DNA of 64,000 nt, taken from positions 73,573,551 through 73,637,550 of the forward strand of contig NC_134397.1 in NCBI RefSeq assembly GCF_050003625.1. Direction: 5' to 3'. Made by a program: the position numbers and the translations under genes. Source of the DNA: Haematobia irritans. Its lineage: Eukaryota > Arthropoda > Insecta > Diptera > Muscidae. The notes under the pieces are model-generated. The model ran no database searches. It was not told where the DNA came from and saw only the letters and a program-made list of their open reading frames with translations. Of this stretch, positions 26,101 through 37,269 are shown piece by piece (within the stretch, counting starts at the first letter, position 1; the number at the start of each line of letters is the position of its first letter).

Positions 26101-28699
26101 GGTCACGAATTATCGTCCTTTTCGCTCTAGGACGCTTAGTTTAGGAGATATGGCCAAAAGAAGTTTTTCATATAAAAATTTCAATTTTTGTAGGATTTGG
26201 GTGGATTTTTCGATTTTTTGAGGGTGGTCACGAATTATCGTCCTTTTCGCTCTAGGACGCTTAGTTTAGGAGATATGACCAAAAGAAGTTTTTCATATAA
26301 AAATTTCAATTTTTTTAGGATTTGGGTGGATTTTTCGATTTTTTGAGGGTGGTCACGAATTATCGTTCTTTTCGCTCTAGGACGCTTAGTTTAGGAGACA
26401 TGGCCAAAAGAAGTTTTTCATATAAAAATTTCAATTTTTTTAGGATTTGGGTGGATTTTTCGATTTTTTGAGGGTGGTCACGAATTATCGTCCTTTTAGC
26501 TCTAGGACGCTTAGTTTAGGAGATATGGCCAAAAGAAGTTTTTCATATAAAAATTTCAATTTTTTTAGGATTTGGGTGGATTTTTCGATTTTTTGGGGGT
26601 GGTTACGAATTATCGTCCTTTTCGCTCTAGGACGCTTAGTTTAGGAGATATGGCCAAAAGAAGTTTTTCATATAAAAAATTCAATTTTTTTAGGATTTGG
26701 GTGGATTTTTCGATTTTTTGAAGGTGGTCACGAATTAAAGCCCTTTTCGCTCTAGGACGCTTAGTTTAGGAGATATGGCCAAAAGAAGGTTTTCATATAA
26801 AAATTTAAATTTTTTTAGGATTTGGGTGGATTTTTCGATTTTTTGAGGGTGGTCACAAATTAAAGCCCTTTTCGCTCTAGGACGCTTAGTTTAGGAGATA
26901 TGGCCAAAAGAAGTTTTTCATATAAAAATTTCAATTTTTGTAGGATTTGGGTGGATTTTTCGATTTTTTGAGGGTGGTCACGAATTATCGTCCTTTTCGC
27001 TCTAGGACGCTTAGTTTAGGAGATATGGCCAAAAGAAGTTTTTCATATAAAAATTTCAATTTTTTTAGGATTTGGGTGGATTTTTCGATTTTTCGGGGGT
27101 GGTCACGAATTATCGTCCTTTTCGCTCTAGGACGCTTAGTTTAGGAGATATGACAAAAAGAAGTTTTTCATATAAAAATTTCAATTTTTTTAGGATTTGG
27201 GTGGATTTTTCGATTTTTCGGGGGTGGTCACGAATTATCGTCCTTTTAGCTCTAGGACGCTTAGTTTAGGAGATATGGCCAAAAGAAGTTTTTCATATAA
27301 AAATTTCAATTTTTTTAGGATTTGGGTGGATTTTTCGATTTTTTGAGGGTGGTCACGAATTATCGTCCTTTTAGCTCTAGGACGCTTAGTTTAGGAGATA
27401 TGACCAAAAGAAGTTTTTCATATAAAAATTTGAATTTTTTTAGGATTTGGGTGGATTTTTCGATTTTTTGAGGGTGGTCACGAATTAAAGCCCTTTTCGC
27501 TCTAGGGCGCTTAGTTTAGGAGATATGGCCAAAAGAAGTTTTTCATATAAAAATTTCAATTTTTGTAGGATTTGGGTGGATTTTTTGAGGGTGGTCACGA
27601 ATTATCGTCCTTTTCGCTCTAGGACGCTTAGTTTAGGAGATATGGCCAAAAGAAGTTTTTCATATAAAAATTTCAATTTTTTTAGGATTTGGGTGGATTT
27701 TTCGATTTTTTAGGGGTGGTCACGAATTATCGTCCTTTTCGCTCTAGGACGCTTAGTTTAGGAGATATGACAAAAAGAAGTGTTTCATATAAAAATTTAA
27801 ATTTTTTTAGGATTTGGGTGGATTTTTCGATTTTTTGAGGGTGATCACGAATTATCGTCCTTTTCGCTCTAGGACGCTTAGTTTAGGAGATATGGCCAAA
27901 AGAAGTTTTTCATATAAAAATTTCAATTTTTTTAGGATTTGGGTGGATTTTTCGATTTTTTCGAATTATCGCCCTTTTCGCTCTAGGACGCTTAGTTTAG
28001 GAGATATGGCCAAAAGAAGTTTTTCAAATAAAAATTTCAATTTTTTTAGGATTTGGGTGGATTTTTCGATTTTTTGAGGGTGGTCACGAATTAAAGCCCT
28101 TTTCGCTCTAGGACGCTTTGTTTAGGAGATATGGCTAAAAGAAGTTTTTCATATAAACATTTCAATTTTGTTAGGATTTGGGTGGATTTTTCGATTTTTT
28201 GAGGGTGGTCACGAATTAAAGCCCTTTTCGCTCTAAGACGCTTAGTTTAGGAGATATGGCCAAAAGAAGTTTTTCATATAAAAATTTCAATTTTTTTAGG
28301 ATTTGGGTGGATTTTTCGATTTTTTGAGGGTGGTTACGAATTATCGTGCTTTTCGCTCTAGGACGCTTAGTTTAGGAGATATGGCCAAAAGAAGTTTTTC
28401 ATATAAACATTTCAATTTTGTTAGGATTTGGGTGGATTTTTCGATTTTTCGAGGGTGGTCACGAATTATCGTCCTTTTAGCTCTAGGACGCTTAGTTTAG
28501 GAGATATGACCAAAAGAAGTTTTTCATATAAAAATTTGAATTTTTTTAGGATTTGGGTGGATTTTTCGATTTTTTGAGGGTGGTCACGAATTAAAGCCCT
28601 TTTCGCTCTAGGACGCTTAGTTTAGGAGATATGGCCAAAAGAAGTTTTTCATATAAAAATTTCAATTTTTGTAGGATTTGGGTGGATTTTTCGATTTTT

Positions 28700-30930
28700 T
28701 GAGGGTGGTCACGAATTATCGTCCTTTTCGCTCTAGGACGCTTAGTTTAGGAGATATGGCCAAAAGAAATTTTTCATATAAAAATTTCAATTTTTTTAGG
28801 ATTTGGGTGGATTTTTCGATTTTTTGAGGGTGGTCACGAATTATTGTCCTTTTCGCTCTAGGACGCTTAGTTTAGGAGATATGGCCAAAAGAAGTTTTTC
28901 ATATAAAAATTGCAATTTTTTTAGGATTTAGTTGAAATTTTCGATTTTTTGAGGCTGGTCACGAATTATCGTCCTTTTCGCTCTAGGACGCTTAGTTTAG
29001 GAGATATGGCCAAAAGAAGTTTTTCATATAAAAATTTCAATTTTTATAGGATTTGGGTGGATTTTTCGATTTTTTGAGGGTGGTCACGAATTATTGTCCT
29101 TTGCGCTCTAGGACGCTTAGTTTAGGAGATATGGCCAAAAGAAGTTTTTCATATAAAAATTTAAATTTTTTTTAAGATTTGGTTGAAATTTTCGATTTTG
29201 TTGAGGGCGGTCACGAATTATCGTCCTTTTCGCTCTAGGACGCTTAGTTTAGGAGATATGGCCAAAAGAAGTTTTTCATATAAAAATTTCAATTTTTTAG
29301 GATTTGGGTGGATTTTTCGATTTTTTGAGGGTGGTCACGAATTATTGTCCTTTTCGCTCTAGGACGCTTAGTTTAGGAGATATGGCCAAAAGAAGTTTTT
29401 CATATAAAAATTTCACTTTTTTTTTGGATTTGGTTGAATTTTTCGATTTTTTGAGGGTGGTCCCGAATTATCGTCCTTTTCGCTCTAGGACGCTTAGTTT
29501 AGGAGATATGGCCAAAAGAAGTTTTTCATATAAAAATTTCAATTTTTTTAGGATTTGGGTGGATTTTTCGATTTTTTGGGGTGGTCCCGAATTATCGTCC
29601 TTTTCGCTCTAGGACGCTTAGTTTAGGAGATATGGCCAAAAGAAGTTTTTCATATAAAAATTTCAATTTTTTTTAGGATTTGGGTGGATTTTTCGATTTT
29701 TTGACGGTGGTCACGAATTATCGTCCTTTTAGCTCTAGGACGCTTAGTTTAGGAGATATGGCCAAAAGAAGTTTTTCATATAAAAATTTCAATTTTTTTA
29801 GGATTTGGGTGGATTTTTCAATTTTTTGAGGGTGGTACCGAATTAGTGTCCTTTTCGCTCTAGGATGCTTAGTTTAGGAGATATGGCCAAAAGAAGTTTT
29901 TCATATAAAAATTACAATTTTTGTAGGTTTTGGGTGGATTTTTCGATTTTTTGAGGGTGGTCTCGAATTATCGTCCTTTTCGCTCAAGGACGCTTAGTTT
30001 AGGAGATATGGCCAAAAGAAGTTTTTCATATAAAAATTTAAATTTTTTAGGATTTGGGTGTATTTTTCGATTTTTTGAGGGTGGTCACGAATTATTGTCC
30101 TTTTCGCTCTAGGACGCTTAGTTTAGGAGATATGGCCAAAAGAAGTTTTTCATATAAAAATGTAATTTTTTTAGGATTTGGGTGAATTTTTCAATTTTTT
30201 GAGGGTGGTCACGAATTATCGTCCTTTTCGCTCTAGGACGCTTAGTTTAGGAGATATGGCCAAAAGAAGTTTTTCATATAAAAAATTCAATTTTTATAGG
30301 ATTTGGGCGAATTTTTCGATTTTTTGAGGGTGGTCACGAATTATCGTCCTTTTCGCTCTAGGACGCTTAGTTTAGGAGATATGGCCAAAAGAAGTTTTTC
30401 ATATAAAAATTTCAATATTTGTAGGATTTGGGTGGATTTTTCGATTTTTTGAGGGTGATCACGAATTATCGTCCTTTTCGCTCTAGGACACTTAGTTTAG
30501 GAGATATGACAAAAAGAAGTTTTTCATATAAAAATTTCAATTTTTTTAGGATTTGGGTGGATTTTTCGATTTTTTGAGGGTGGTCCCGAATTATCGTCCT
30601 TTTCGCTCTAGGACACTTAGTTTAGGAGATATGGCCAAAAGAAGTTTTTCATATAAAAATGTAATTTTTTTAGGATTTGGGTGAATTTTTCAATTTTTTG
30701 AGGGTGGTCACGAATTATCGTCCTTTTCGCTCTAGGACGCTTAGTTTAGGAGATATGGCCAAAAGAAGTTTTTCATATAAAAAATTCAATTTTTATAGGA
30801 TTTGGGCGAATTTTTCGATTTTTTGAGGGTGGTCACGTATTATCGTCCTTTTCGCTCTAGGACGCTTAGTTTAGGAGGTATGGCCAAAAGAAGTTTTTCA
30901 TATAAAAATTTCAATTTTTTTAGGATTTGG
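28700..30930 (+). repeat. Divergent monomer zone in duplication B copy 1
   Basis: Monomers here carry many more private changes than elsewhere: ATTATTGTCC, TTTGCGCTC, GGTTGAAATTTTCG, GAGGCTGG, GAGGGCGG, GGTCCCG, GGTACCGAATTAGTG, GGACACTTAG, GGGCGAATTTTTC and AATGTAATTTTT. Adjacent monomers therefore look older or less homogenised. A four-monomer duplication of 499 bp lies inside: AATGTAATTT at 30161 and 30660, each followed by GGGCGAATTTT about 145 bp later. The same zone is repeated at 55661-57891. Confidence 0.8.
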
Positions 30931-33833
30931 GTGGATTTTTCGATTTTTTGAGGGTGGCCACGAATTATCGTCCTTTTCGCTCTAGGACACTTAGTTTAGG
31001 AGATATGGCCAAAAGAAGTTTTTCATATAAAAATTTCAATTTTTTTAGGATTTGGGTGGATTTTTCGATTTTTTGGGGGTGGTCACGAATTATCGTCCCT
31101 TTCGTTCTAGGACGCTTAGTTTAGGAGATATGGCCAAAAGAAGTTTTTCATATAAAAATTTCAATTTTTTTAGGATTTGGGTGGATTTTTCGTTTTTTTG
31201 AGGGTGGCCACGAATTATCGTCCTTTTCGCTCTAGGACGCTTAGTTTAGGAGATATGGCCAAAAGAAGTTTTTCATATAAAAATTTCAATTTTTTTAGGA
31301 TTTGGGTGGATTTTTCGAATTTTTGGGGGTGGTCACGAATTATCGTCCTTTTCGCTGTAGGACGCTTAGTTTAGGAGATATGGCCAAAAGAAGTTTTTCA
31401 TATAAAAATTTCAATTTTTTTAGGATTTGGGTGGATTTTTCGATTTTTTGGGGGTGGTCACGAATTATCGTCCCTTTCGCTCTAGGACGCTTAGTTTAGG
31501 AGATATGGCCAAAAGAAGTTTTTCATATAAAAATTTCAATTTTTTTAGGATTTGGGTGGATTTTTCGATTTTTTGAGGGTGGTCACGAATTAAAATCCTT
31601 TTCGCTCTAGGACGCTTAGTTTAGGAGATATGGCCAAAAGAAGTTTTTCATATAAAAATTTCAATTTTTTTAGGATTTGGTTGGATTTTTCGATTTTTTG
31701 GGGGTGATCACGAATTATCGCTCTTTTCGCTCTAGGGCGCTTAGTTTAGGATATATGGCCAAAAGAAGTTTTTCATATAAAAATTTCAATTTTTTTAGGA
31801 TTTGGGTGGATTTTTCGATTTTTTGAGGGTGGTCACGAATTATCGTCCTTTTCGCTCTAGGACGCTTAGTTTAGGAGATATGGCCAAAAGAAGTTTTTCA
31901 TATAAAAATTTCAATTTTTTTAGGATTTGGGTGGATTATTCGATTTTTTGGGGGTGGTCACGAATTATCGCCCTTTTCGCTCTAGGACGCTTAGTTTAGG
32001 AGATATGGCCAAAAGAAGTTTTTCATATAAAAATTTCAACTTATTTAGGATTTGGGTGGATTTTTCGATTTTTTGAGGGTGGTCACGAATTATCGTCCTT
32101 TTCGCTCTAGGACGCTTAGTTTAGGAGATATGGCCAAAAGAAGTTTTTCATATAAAAATTTCAATTTTTTTTAGGATTTGGGTGGATTTTTCGATTTTTT
32201 TTATGGGTGGTCACGAAATATCGCCCTTTTCGCTCTAGGACGCTTAGTTTAGGAGATATGGCCAAAAGAAGTTTTTCATATAAAAATTTAAATTTTTTTA
32301 GGATTTGGGTGGATTTTTCGATTTTTCGGGGGTGGTCACGAATTATCGTCCCTTTCGCTCTAGGACGCTTAGTTTAGGAGATATGGCCAAAAGAAGTTTT
32401 TCATATAAAAATTTCAATTTTTTTAGGATTTGGGTGGATTTTTCGATTTTTTGAGGGTGGTCACGAATTATCGTCCTTTTCGCTCTAGGACGCTTAGTTT
32501 AGGAGATATGGCCAAAAGAAGTTTTTCATATAAAAATTTCAATTTTTTTAGGATTTGGGTGGATTTTTCGATTTTTTGGGGGGTGGTCACGAATTATCGC
32601 TCTTTTCGCTCTAGGACGCTTAGTTTAGGAGATATGGCCAAAAGAAGTTTTTCATATAAAAATTTCAATTTTTTTAGGATTTGGGTGGATTTTTCAATTT
32701 TTGGGGGTGGTCACGAATTAAAGCCCTTTTCGCTCTAGGACGCTTAGTTTAGGAGATATGGCCAAAAGAAGTTTTTCATATAAAAATTTCAATTTTTTTA
32801 GGATTTGGGTGGATTTTTCGATTTTTTGGGGGTGGTCACGAATTATCGTCCTTTTCGCTCCAGGACACTTAGTTTAGGAGATATGGCCAAAAGAAGTTTT
32901 TCATATAAAAATTTCAATTTTTTTAGGATTTGGGTGGATTTTTCGATTTTTTGGGGGTGGTCACGAATTATCGTCCCTTTCGCTCTAGGACGCTTAGTTT
33001 AGGAGATATGGCCAAAAGAAGTTTTTCATATAAAAATTTGAATTTTTTTAGGATTTGGGTGGATTTTTCGATTTTTTGAGGGTGGTCACGAATTAAAGTC
33101 CTTTTCGCTCTAGGACGCTTAGTTTAGGAGATATGGCCAAAAGAAGGTTTTCATATAAAAATTTCAATTTTTTTAGGATTTGGGTGGATTTTTCGATTTT
33201 TTGGGGGTGGTCACGAATTAAAGCCCTTTTCGCTCTAGGACGCTTATTTTAGGAGATATGGCCAAAAGAAGTTTTTCATATAAAAATTTCAATTTTTTTA
33301 GGATTTGGTTGGATTTTTCGATTTTTTGGGGGTGATCACGAATTATCGCTCTTTTCGCTCTAGGACGCTTAGTTTAGGAGATATGGCCAAAAGAAGTTTT
33401 TCATATAAAAATTTCAATTTTTTTAGGATTTGGGTGGATTTTTCGATTTTTTGGGGGTGGTCACGAATTATCGCCCTTTTCGCTCTAGGACGCTTAGTTT
33501 AGGAGATATGGCCAAACGAAGTTTTTCATATAAAAATTTCAATTTTTTTAGGATTGGGTGGATTTTTCGATTTTTTGGGGGTGGTCACGAATTAAAGCCC
33601 TTTTCGCTCTAGGACGCTTAGTTTAGGAGATATGGCCAAAATAAGTTTTTCATATAAAATTTCAATTTTTTTAGGATTTGGGTGGATTTTTCGATTTTTT
33701 GGGGGTGGTCACGAATTATCGTCCTTTTCGCTCTAGGACGCTTAGTTTAGGAGATATGGCCAAAAGAAGTTTTTCATATAAAAATTTCAATTTTTTTAGG
33801 ATTTGGGTGGATTTTTCGATTTTTTTAGGATTC

Positions 33834-34017
33834 GGCCATATCTCCTAAACTAAGCGTCCTAGAGCGAAAAGGACGATAATTCGTGACCACCCTCAAAAAA
33901 TCGAAAAATCCACCCAAATCCTAAAAAAATTGAAATTTTTATATGAAAAACTTCTTTTGGCCATATCTCCTAAACTAAGCGTCCTAGAGCGAAAAGGGCG
34001 ATAATTCGTGACCACCC
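33834..34017 (-). repeat. Inverted satellite block (184 bp), copy 1
   Basis: The satellite is in reverse orientation here: the + strand reads GGCCATATCTCCTAAAC, then CGTCCTAGAGCG, then TTCGTGACCACCC, through about one and a half monomers. The left junction is GATTTTTTTAGGATTC joined to GGCCATATC. The right junction is GACCACCCATAAAAGGGTGG, where a 9-bp inverted repeat (TGACCACCC at 34009-34017, GGGTGGTCA at 34024-34032) flanks ATAAAA. The flanking direct monomers are complementary to the block, so a single strand could fold into a long hairpin. It is the only reverse-oriented satellite in the window apart from its copy at 60795-60978. Confidence 0.95.
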
Positions 34018-34228
34018 ATAAAAGGGTGGTCAAAAGAAGTTTTTCATATAAAAATTTCATTTTTTTTAGGATTTGGGTGGATTTTTCGATTTTTTGAGGG
34101 TGGTCACGAATTATCGTCCTTTTCGCTCTAGGACGCTTAGTTTAGGAGATATGGCCAAAAGAAGTTTTTCATATAAAAATTTCAATTTTTTTAGGATTTG
34201 GGTGGATTTTTCGATTTTTTGGGGGTGG

Positions 34229-34353
34229 TCACGAATTATCGTCCTTTTCGCTCTAGGACGCTTAGTTTAGGAGATATGGCCAAAAGAAGTTTTTCATATA
34301 AAAATTTCAATTTTTTTAGGATTTGGGTGGATTTTTCGATTTTTTGAGGGTGG
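34229..34353 (+). repeat. Representative consensus monomer (125 bp)
   Basis: This copy carries the most frequent base at each variable site. Main variant sites across the array are: m11/m12/m14 (ATCGTCC versus AAAGCCC), m21 (TTTTCGCTC versus TTTTAGCTC), m51/m53 (ATGGCC, ATGACC or ATGACA), m75 (AAAAATTT versus AAACATTT), m80 (TTTCAA, TTTGAA or TTTAAA), m87/m88 in the T-run (TTTTATT, TTTTTGT), and m115-119 (TTGAGGG, TTGGGGG, TCGGGGG, TTTAGGGG). The GGTCACG junction also varies to GATCACG or GGTTACG. Counted composition is 51 T, 31 A, 28 G, 15 C. Internal dyads are ACGA/TCGT at m3-14, CGTCC/GGACG at m12-32 and AAAAATT/AATTTTT at m72-87. Confidence 0.95.
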
Positions 34354-37269
34354 TCACGAATTATCGTCCTTTTCGCTCTAGGACGCTTAGTTTAGGAGAT
34401 ATGGCCAAAAGAAGTTTTTCATATAAAAATTTCAATTTTTTTAGGATTTGGGTGGATTTTTCGATTTTTTGGGGGTGGTCACGAATTAAAGCCCTTTTCG
34501 CTCTAGGACGCTTAGTTTAGGAGATATGGCCAAAAGAAGTTTTTCATATAAAAATTTCAATTTTTTTAGGATTTGGTTGGATTTTTCGATTTTTTGGGGG
34601 TGGTCACGAATTATCGCTCTTTTCGCTCTAGGACGCTTAGTTTAGGATATATGGCCAAAAGAAGTTTTTCATATAAAAATTTCAATTTTTTTTAGGATTT
34701 GGGTGGATTTTTCGATTTTTTGAGGGTGGTCACGAATTATCGTCCTTTTCGCTCTAGGACGCTTAGTTTAGGAGATGTGACAAAAAGAAGTTTTTCATAT
34801 AAAAATTTCAATTTTTTTAGGATTTGGGTGGATTTTTCGATTTTTTCGAATTATCGTCCTTTTCGCTCTAGGACGCTTAGTTTAGGAGATATGGCCAAAA
34901 GAAGTTTTTCATATAAAAATTTCAATTTTTTTAGGATTTGGGTTGATTTTTCGATTTTTTGAGGGTGGTCACGAATTAAAGCCCTTTTCGCTCTAGGACG
35001 CTTAGTTTAGGAGATGTGACAAAAAGAAGTTTTTCATATAAAAATTTCAATTTTTTTAGGATTTGGGTGGATTTTTCGATTTTTTGAGGGTGATCTCGAA
35101 TTATCGTCCTTTTCGCTCTAGGACGCTTAGTTTAGGAGATATGACCAAAAGAAGTTTTTCATATAAAAATTTCAATTTTTTTAGGATTTGGGTGGATTTT
35201 TCGATTTTTTCGAATTATCGTCCTTTTCGCTCTAGGACGCTTAGTTTAGGAGATATGGCCAAAAGAAGTTTTTCATATAAAAATTTCAATTTTTTTAGGA
35301 TTTGGGTGGATTTTTCGATTTTTTGAGGGTGGTCACGAATTAAAGCCCTTTTCGCTCTAGGACGCTTAGTTTAGGAGATGTGACAAAAAGAAGTTTTTCA
35401 TATAAAAATTTCAATTTTTTTAGGATTTGGGTGGATTTTTCGATTTTTTGAGGGTGATCACGAATTATCGTCCTTTTCGCTCTAGGACGCTTAGTTTAGG
35501 AGATATGACCAAAAGAAGTTTTTCATATAAAAATTTCAATTTTTTTAGGATTTGGGTGGATTTTTCGATTTTTTTAGGGGTGGTCACGAATTATCGTCCT
35601 TTTCGCTCTAGGACGCTTAGTTTAGGAGATATGACAAAAAGAAGTTTTTCATATAAAAATTTCAATTTTTTTAGGATTTGGGTGGATTTTTCGATTTTTT
35701 CGAATTATCGTCCTTTTCGCTCTAGGACGCTTAGTTTAGGAGATATGGCCAAAAGAAGTTTTTCATATAAAAATTTCAATTTTTTTTAGGATTTGGGTGG
35801 ATTTTTCGATTTTTCGGGGGTGGTCACGAATTATCGTCCTTTTAGCTCTAGGACGCTTAGTTTAGGAGATATGACGAAAAGAAGTTTTTCATATAAAAAT
35901 TTGAATTTTTTTTAGGATTTGGGTGGATTTTTCGATTTTTTGAGGGTGGTCACGAATTAAAGCCCTTTTCGCTCTAGGACGCTTAGTTTAGGAGATATGG
36001 CCAAAAGAAGTTTTTCATATAAAAATTTCAATTTTTGTAGGTTTTGGGTGGATTTTTCGATTTTTTGAGGGTGGTCACGAATTATCGTCCTTTTCGCTCT
36101 AGGACTCTTAGTTTAGGAGATATGGCGAAAAGAAGTTTTTCATATAAAAATTTCAATTTTTTTAGGATTTGGGTGGATTTTTCGATTTTTTAGGGGTGGT
36201 CACGAATTATCGTCCTTTTCGCTCTAGGACGCTTAGTTTAGGAGATATGACAAAAATAAGTTTTTCATTTAAAAATTTCAATTTTTTTAGGATTTGGGTG
36301 GATTTTTCGATTTTTTGAGGGTGATCACGAATTATCGTCCTTTTCGCTCTAGGACGCTTAGTTTAGGAGATATGGCCAAAAGAAGTTTTTCATATAAAAA
36401 TTTGAATTTTTTTAGGATTTGGGTGGATTTTTCGATTTTTTGGGGGTGGTTACGAATTATCGTCCTTTTCGCTCTAGGACGCTTAGTTTAGGAGATATGA
36501 CAAAAAGAAGTTTTTCATATAAAAATTTCAATTTTTTTAGGATTTGGGTGGATTTTTCGATTTTTTGAGGGTGGTCACGAATTATCGTCCTTTTAGCTCT
36601 AGGACGCTTAGTTTAGGAGATATGACCAAAAGAAGTTTTTCATATAAAAATTTGAATTTTTTTAGGATTTGGGTGGATTTTTCGATTTTTTGAGGGTGGT
36701 CACGAATTAAAGCCCTTTTCGCTCTAGGGCGCTTAGTTTAGGAGATATGGCCAAAAGAAGTTTTTCATATAATAATTTCAATTTTTGTAGGATTTGGGTG
36801 GATTTTTCGATTTTTTTAGGGGTGGTCACGAATTATCGTCCTTTTCGCTCTAGGACGCTTAGTTTAGGAGATATGACAAAAAGAAGTTTTTCATATAAAA
36901 ATTTCAATTTTTTTAGGATTTGGGTGGATTTTTCGATTTTTTGAGGGTGATCACGAATTATCGTCCTTTTCGCTCTAGGACGCTTAGTTTAGGAGATATG
37001 GCCAAAAGAAGTTTTTCATATAAAAATTTCAACTTTTTTAGGATTTGGGTGGATTTTTCGATTTTTTCGAATTATCGTCCTTTTCGCTCTAGGACGCTTA
37101 GTTTAGGAGATATGGCCAAAAGAAGTTTTTCATATAAAAATTTCAATTTTTTTAGGATTTGGGTGGATTTTTCGATTTTTCGGGGGTGGTCACGAATTAT
37201 CGTCCTTTTAGCTCTAGGACGCTTAGTTTAGGAGATATGACCAAAAGAAGTTTTTCATATAAAAATTTC

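Larger units (their letters stand above)
22180..37040 (+). repeat. Large segmental duplication B, copy 1 (14.86 kb)
   Basis: This block matches 49131-64000 in order and almost base for base. The offset is 26951 at the very start, 26950 to about 24.5 kb, 26953 to about 27.57 kb, 26961 to about 34.69 kb and 26960 to the window end. Offset steps come from a 1-bp T-run difference near 22360, a 3-bp ACG insertion in copy 2 near 51464, an 8-bp deletion in copy 1 near 27575 (GGTGGATTTTTTGAGGG) and one T near 34690. By my reading there are about 17 isolated substitutions outside two patches (22351-22390 and 32199-32455). Examples (copy 1/copy 2): 26520 G/53473 A, 29866 T/56827 C, 34103 G/61064 A, 36773 T/63733 A. 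Confidence 0.93.

Noticed and set aside
34262..34275. TTTAGG elements as telomere-type repeats
   Set aside because: The hexamer appears only once or twice per 125-bp unit and never in tandem.
34262..34280. TTTAGGAGATATGG resembles a ribosome binding site followed by a start codon
   Set aside because: It recurs in nearly every monomer with no conserved coding frame after it, AGGAG is only 2 bases from ATG, and the context is eukaryotic satellite.
34332..34353. G-quadruplex from GAGGGTGG and GGGTGG
   Set aside because: Each monomer has too few closely spaced G-runs; the two G-rich parts are separated by a T-rich stretch with only a single CG.
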